A stretch of DNA of 63,653 bases, taken from Prevotellaceae bacterium UBA1075 (GTDB lineage: Bacteria > Bacteroidota > Bacteroidia > Bacteroidales > Bacteroidaceae). This document shows positions 60,901 through 63,653 of this stretch, piece by piece (within the stretch, counting starts at the first letter, position 1; each line of letters begins with the position of its first letter). Under the pieces are notes generated by a model that was not told where the DNA came from, ran no database searches, and saw nothing but the letters and a program-made list of their open reading frames with translations. The stretch covers positions 93,942 through 157,594 of the forward strand of contig DCCS01000018.1 of NCBI GenBank assembly GCA_002316015.1. Reading direction: 5' to 3'. The translations under genes and the position numbers were made by a program.

Positions 60901-63491
60901 ACAAGGTGGTGTATCCAAGCACCGGCGGCTTCACCTCACGAGGCAAGGAGGAATACGAGGAGATAGCAAGTGACCTCATCACTGAGGCTGGCGAATACAC
61001 CAACCCCGAGGAGCGTCCTGCACAGAAAACTCTGACCGATGACTACAAGCAGGCCATCGAAGCGCTCAGCAGCGCCACTTCCTTTGACGAGCTGGTGGCT
61101 GCCTACTACCCCGCCATCGCCGAGAAGCGCGAGGCAGTGACCAGGAGCATGAAGGCTTACGCACAGCTCGTGTCCAAGGTGGAGGAGACTCGCCAGTACA
61201 TCAGCGACAACGCCGATGACTTCAAGGGTGGCCCAGCATTCCAGAAACTGGAAAGTTACCTGAGCGACGACATGACCGACCCCGACGAGGAGGAGTTCCC
61301 CAACGGTTCCTATGCCTACATCATGGATGCCGAGAACATGCAGCTGGACGAGGCTGGCATCGAGGCCGAGATTGCCTTCATCAGCAAGATGCTGGAGGAT
61401 GCCCTCAACGAGGGTCTGAACCCAGGCGCTGATGCCACCTCATTCATCGTCAACGCTGACTTCAGCGATGGCTTCAACGGATGGGGGGGCACCAAGATGA
61501 CCACCGCCGCCAAGGGTGAGACCAACGGCATGAGCATCGCGGAGAGCTGGTCCAAGAACCCCTTTGACATGTACCAGACCATCACTCTGCCCGAGAATGG
61601 TATCTATGAGCTCACCCTGAATGGCGCTTACCGCCTGGAGGAGTATGGTGACACCTACATGCATGGTGCCATGATGTACATGAACGGACACCAGACCTTC
61701 CTGCAGTCGGCCATCGAGGGCATGATCTCTGCCGACGAGGCCGTGGACCGCGACAACTGCTGGACTACCGGCTCAGTTCCCGACTATGCCATCAAGAACT
61801 CCGACAACGAACTGATCGGCTACACCGTGCACGGCGTGCAGGGAGCCGCTTGTGCCTTCGGTGCCGGACGATACACCAACAAACTGCTGGTGAACGTGAC
61901 CGACAGCACACTCACACTGGGCATACGCAACCCGCACGCTATCTTCACAGGCAATGAGTGGGTGGGCATCGGCAACCTCAAGCTCACCTACTGCGGCACA
62001 CTGGACGAGGCTGGCGAGGCTATCGACGCCACACTGGCCAACATGTGCGACCGTGCCAACAAGATTGTGGACAGCAAGGCCAATACGGACAACTACACGC
62101 TGTTCCCCAACTACGACAAGAACCTGAAGCAGGCTCTGGCCGGCCTGGTGGCACAGGCCAAGGCTGCCACATCGGCCCAGGAGAAGTATGAACTGATAGG
62201 CAAACTGGGCGAGACCTTCGGGCAGATATACGACTGCCAGAAGAACTATGCTTCACTGGTGACCGGTGCTGATGCCATGGCTGCCACATGCGACGCACTC
62301 ATGGCCGCAGGCACCATCACCGACGAGGAGTCGAAGGCGGCCTACGAGCTGATTATGAAGACGCAGGCAGGCTACACCGACGGCACCTACACCAGCGGGC
62401 AGGCTGCACAGGGCGGTGACCTGAAGAGCATCTCCTTCTACCCCACCATCAACGAGAAGGGCGAGCTGGAGATTGGTGATGCCAAGACACTGGACGTGTT
62501 TGCCGCCATGGTATCGGCTGGCATGACCGAGCTCAACGCCGTGCTCACCAGCGACATCACTGCCGGCGAGGGCTTCACCATGATTGGCGGCAACACGATG
62601 GGCACCGACCGCAAGTACAATGGCACCTTCGACGGACAGGGACACACGCTCACCGTAGCCATCGAACTGCCCGACCAGAATATGGTGGGTGTGTTTGGAC
62701 ACACCGGCAATGCCACCATACGCAACGTCAAGTTCACCGGCACCGTCATCGGACACGACAACACGGGCCTGGTGGGCACCATCGAAGGCAACACACGCTT
62801 CGAGAATGTGGAGAGCAACCTGGACATCACGGGCGGCAACAACGTGGGCGGATTTGCAGGCGTAGCCACCAGCGGACCCCAGTATATCACTAACTGCCTG
62901 TTCTCGGGCAAGGTGACATCGACCACGAATGGCGTTGGAGGATACTACGGATGGTCATCCACCAACCGCGTGTATGCCAACAACTGCCTCTCCATCGGCG
63001 AGGTGGTAGGCGAGCAGGCTGCCTACTTCTTCCGCGTGAAGTGCGACGGCACCATAGGCACTGCCGGTGACGCTGGCTGCTATGTGGAGGGCGGCAACAT
63101 GTACTTCCTGAGAACCAGCGACCCCACAGTGCTCGTATCGGGCACTCCTCTGTGGTGGGGCGAGTTCCTGACCGACGTGATCCTGGAGGTGAGCGAGGAT
63201 GACCTGGCATCGGGCAAGGTGTGCTACGACCTGAACGCCGGCAACACCGAGGCTCCAGCCTGGCGACAGACTCTGAAGTCGGACAGCACACCGCTGCTCA
63301 ACAGCGACCACCTGCAGGTGTTCCACAGCGACGAGAAGGGCTACTACAACAACCTGCCCGAAGGCGTGAACGCGGCGGAGACCGACATCGACCAGGCTGG
63401 CAACGCCGTCTTCGACCTCACAGGCCGCAGGGTGGAGCGTGCCACCAAGGGCATCTACATCATCAACGGCCGCAAGGTGCTGGTGAAGTGA
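57912..63491 (+). CDS. Giant modular surface protein with four GLUG modules and C-terminal sorting tag
   Basis: 1859 residues, signal peptide ending AWAD. Four modules with GTFDGQGHT/GTLDGQGHT at about 62, 452, 776 and 1570. The first two end with a conserved LCYxLNGDQSxIxFYQTL stretch (330-347, 641-658), then KHCDG (366, 679) and HDY...CxYCG (391-402, 703-714). Between modules three and four lie helical linkers (about 1035-1175, 1370-1500) and a jelly-roll domain (1175-1365, NADFSDGFNGWGG start) like those that bind carbohydrate. The end (FDLTGRRVERATKGIYIING plus RKVLVK) is the same tag as in the 1700-residue protein. Likely exported by the type IX system to the surface as an adhesin or glycan binder. 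The promoter-like TATATTTG is at 57822. Confidence 0.8.
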   Translation: MKRIFLSMAMMALVGTAWADDLAINSAEDWATFCSSPDTYSSGTVTLGEDISVSQGFPKAFTGTFDGQGHTITLGNIAAAAKFALFASTGEGACIKNLNVGGAVTSAQSVGIVAQDVNGATTIENVKVSADITSTGYPLSGFVVNNKSLLNMTGCSYSGHITSKANASVDISGFISNMSGQSAFKLDRCSFTGRIEILAGWRAGAFVSSNTSTLVADCKMNFCEMSGSITQENGSERVGGFIGSPNSDKSSYILKGCLMNGTCKRWNSNSDHTWITQENCIVMGCGTWKSMGTNTKMTNCYLTPTTEVKAQKMSEFTMVSDADVSSGALCYNLNGDQSAIGFYQTLESDAAPTLDSTHKQVFCSGRKHCDGTDYEGVTYNNVGGTTTQDSHDYVDGLCSYCGMPEEADGYLLVKSQKAWDAFVAKHNAGTTNLNVRLFCDVEQDTPLADGYCGTLDGQGHTITMHMGGETGKYSLFGTIFAAIIRNLTLDGELTGESNTAALASYNNQPLLVENVISKVKITQTTLNDGNCAGILAMASSDVTFRNCISAAQVNATKDAGGFVGWSAGKTIIMENCAMIGDVTVTTGASAVFLRVRHSDCKVTMNNCYYVPCTPTILAGNGVNMAVKATETDQASVASGALCYQLNGDQSSIAFYQTLPDDGMPVPFNTHKQVFANGHKHCDGTDYAGMTYSNTEGTTQIDEHDYENGVCNYCGALKLNENGVFEINDDRTLAAFAKAVNKGNDKLSAILTQDVTADMGGKEADCPMIGIDTYYNGTFDGQGHTLNINVDANGIDGGIFSNVGSATIKNIIAEGSVTNGAQAGFIGNIGNGSPTLEGIIVKMDIEGTANVGGFFGNCNNGGGTCDMRNMMFAGKVKYMGAAGKNGIGGFCGWAFDTKFTMRNCIMVGDIDLGEGTTPGIMLRVRSTCSIQSEHCAYVPVEGVKYINGNNAEMDGTPAACDNGTDGSLCYAANGNSFQNPVWYQNLDEGELPVLDATHKVVYPSTGGFTSRGKEEYEEIASDLITEAGEYTNPEERPAQKTLTDDYKQAIEALSSATSFDELVAAYYPAIAEKREAVTRSMKAYAQLVSKVEETRQYISDNADDFKGGPAFQKLESYLSDDMTDPDEEEFPNGSYAYIMDAENMQLDEAGIEAEIAFISKMLEDALNEGLNPGADATSFIVNADFSDGFNGWGGTKMTTAAKGETNGMSIAESWSKNPFDMYQTITLPENGIYELTLNGAYRLEEYGDTYMHGAMMYMNGHQTFLQSAIEGMISADEAVDRDNCWTTGSVPDYAIKNSDNELIGYTVHGVQGAACAFGAGRYTNKLLVNVTDSTLTLGIRNPHAIFTGNEWVGIGNLKLTYCGTLDEAGEAIDATLANMCDRANKIVDSKANTDNYTLFPNYDKNLKQALAGLVAQAKAATSAQEKYELIGKLGETFGQIYDCQKNYASLVTGADAMAATCDALMAAGTITDEESKAAYELIMKTQAGYTDGTYTSGQAAQGGDLKSISFYPTINEKGELEIGDAKTLDVFAAMVSAGMTELNAVLTSDITAGEGFTMIGGNTMGTDRKYNGTFDGQGHTLTVAIELPDQNMVGVFGHTGNATIRNVKFTGTVIGHDNTGLVGTIEGNTRFENVESNLDITGGNNVGGFAGVATSGPQYITNCLFSGKVTSTTNGVGGYYGWSSTNRVYANNCLSIGEVVGEQAAYFFRVKCDGTIGTAGDAGCYVEGGNMYFLRTSDPTVLVSGTPLWWGEFLTDVILEVSEDDLASGKVCYDLNAGNTEAPAWRQTLKSDSTPLLNSDHLQVFHSDEKGYYNNLPEGVNAAETDIDQAGNAVFDLTGRRVERATKGIYIINGRKVLVK

Positions 63492-63516
63492 CGGACACCT
63501 TACAAGCCTAATCATC

Positions 63517-63554
63517 ACGAGTGGCATCCCCATGGGGTGCCACTCGTCTTGTTT
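63517..63554 (+). terminator. Intrinsic terminator after the 1859-residue protein
   Basis: ACGAGTGGCA, then TCCCCATGGGG, then TGCCACTCGT forms a long near-perfect hairpin with CTTGTTTG after it, 25 bases downstream of the stop. Confidence 0.8.
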
Positions 63555-63570
63555 GTGGAAGGCTGGGGGG

Positions 63571-63605
63571 AAGCCCCCTCACTACCTCCCCCAAGGGGGA
63601 GGGGA
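63571..63605 (+). repeat. C-rich/G-rich 3'-end hairpin element
   Basis: GCCCCCTCACTACCTCCCCC, then AAGGGGGAGGGG, folds with CCTCCCCC/GGGGGAGG. Plus orientation, downstream of a plus-strand gene and just ahead of a 22-bp array. Confidence 0.65.
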
Positions 63606-63608
63606 CGT

Positions 63609-63653
63609 AAACGCAGCGCACCGCATCCGTCAACGCACCGCACTGCATCCGCC
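63609..63653. repeat. 22-bp tandem array, partial (family A)
   Basis: AACGCAGCGCACCGCATCCG plus TC, then AACGCACCGCACTGCATCCG plus CC: two 22-base units running off the right edge. Same family as at 1-41 and 9056-9175, plus orientation, directly behind the C-rich hairpin element. Confidence 0.75.

Overview
The window looks like a chromosomal segment of a GC-rich member of the Bacteroidales, probably Prevotellaceae or a close relative. The evidence is the gene families (type V pili of the FimA/Mfa1 class, DUF3575/DUF3868, DUF6089, DUF6242, DUF4837, type IX secretion components), Bacteroidetes-type -7 elements (TAnnTTTG) before many genes, and surface proteins that end in a short type IX-like C-terminal tag. 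I cannot name a species. I see no phage, insertion sequence or CRISPR array.

Layout. 119-3378: a TPP riboswitch-controlled thiamine uptake operon (TonB-dependent receptor, then PnuT). 3722-8824: a 1700-residue modular surface protein. 9303-10547: a thioredoxin-like lipoprotein and a DUF1573 protein. 10663-26137: a seven-gene minus-strand type V pilus operon (DUF3575, DUF3868/OmpA-like, Mfa1-like pilin, FimB/Mfa2-like anchor, two further pilin-like lipoproteins, and a 2280-residue discoidin/GLUG protein with a type IX-like C-terminus). 26683-29748: lrp-folA-thyA-rsmF. 29920-32388: exbB, a membrane protein and two exbD genes; tonB lies apart at 35863-36585. tRNA-Ser is at 32467-32554, followed by tatD, a prenyl diphosphate synthase and a frameshifted surface-protein remnant. 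36785-39343: porQ-cmk-ispH. 39290-50668: a long minus-strand envelope cluster (DUF6242, PorG-like, uppS, bamA, three skp/ompH, murI, DUF4837, DUF1573, meaB). 50812-53123: ribD divergent from prmC-recX. 53371-57683: two secreted metallophosphoesterases flanking a tagged secreted protein. 57912-63491: a second giant surface protein, paralogous in design to the first.

How it fits together. BamA, Skp, PorG and PorQ would build the outer membrane and type IX machinery. The tagged giant proteins are its likely cargo, and the pilus operon couples type V pilins to a giant tagged protein reminiscent of P. gingivalis Mfa5. ExbB/ExbD/TonB would energise the thiamine receptor.

Two layers of non-coding structure are not explained by genes. 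One is a dispersed family of 22-bp tandem arrays (1-41, 23840-23970, 9056-9175, 63609-63653, with an AT-rich 22-bp array at 23718-23783). The other is a C-rich/G-rich hairpin element that sits just downstream of gene ends in the same orientation. The two occur together at several gene ends. A separate 23-bp array with an AGTAGTACT core lies at 34750-34841.
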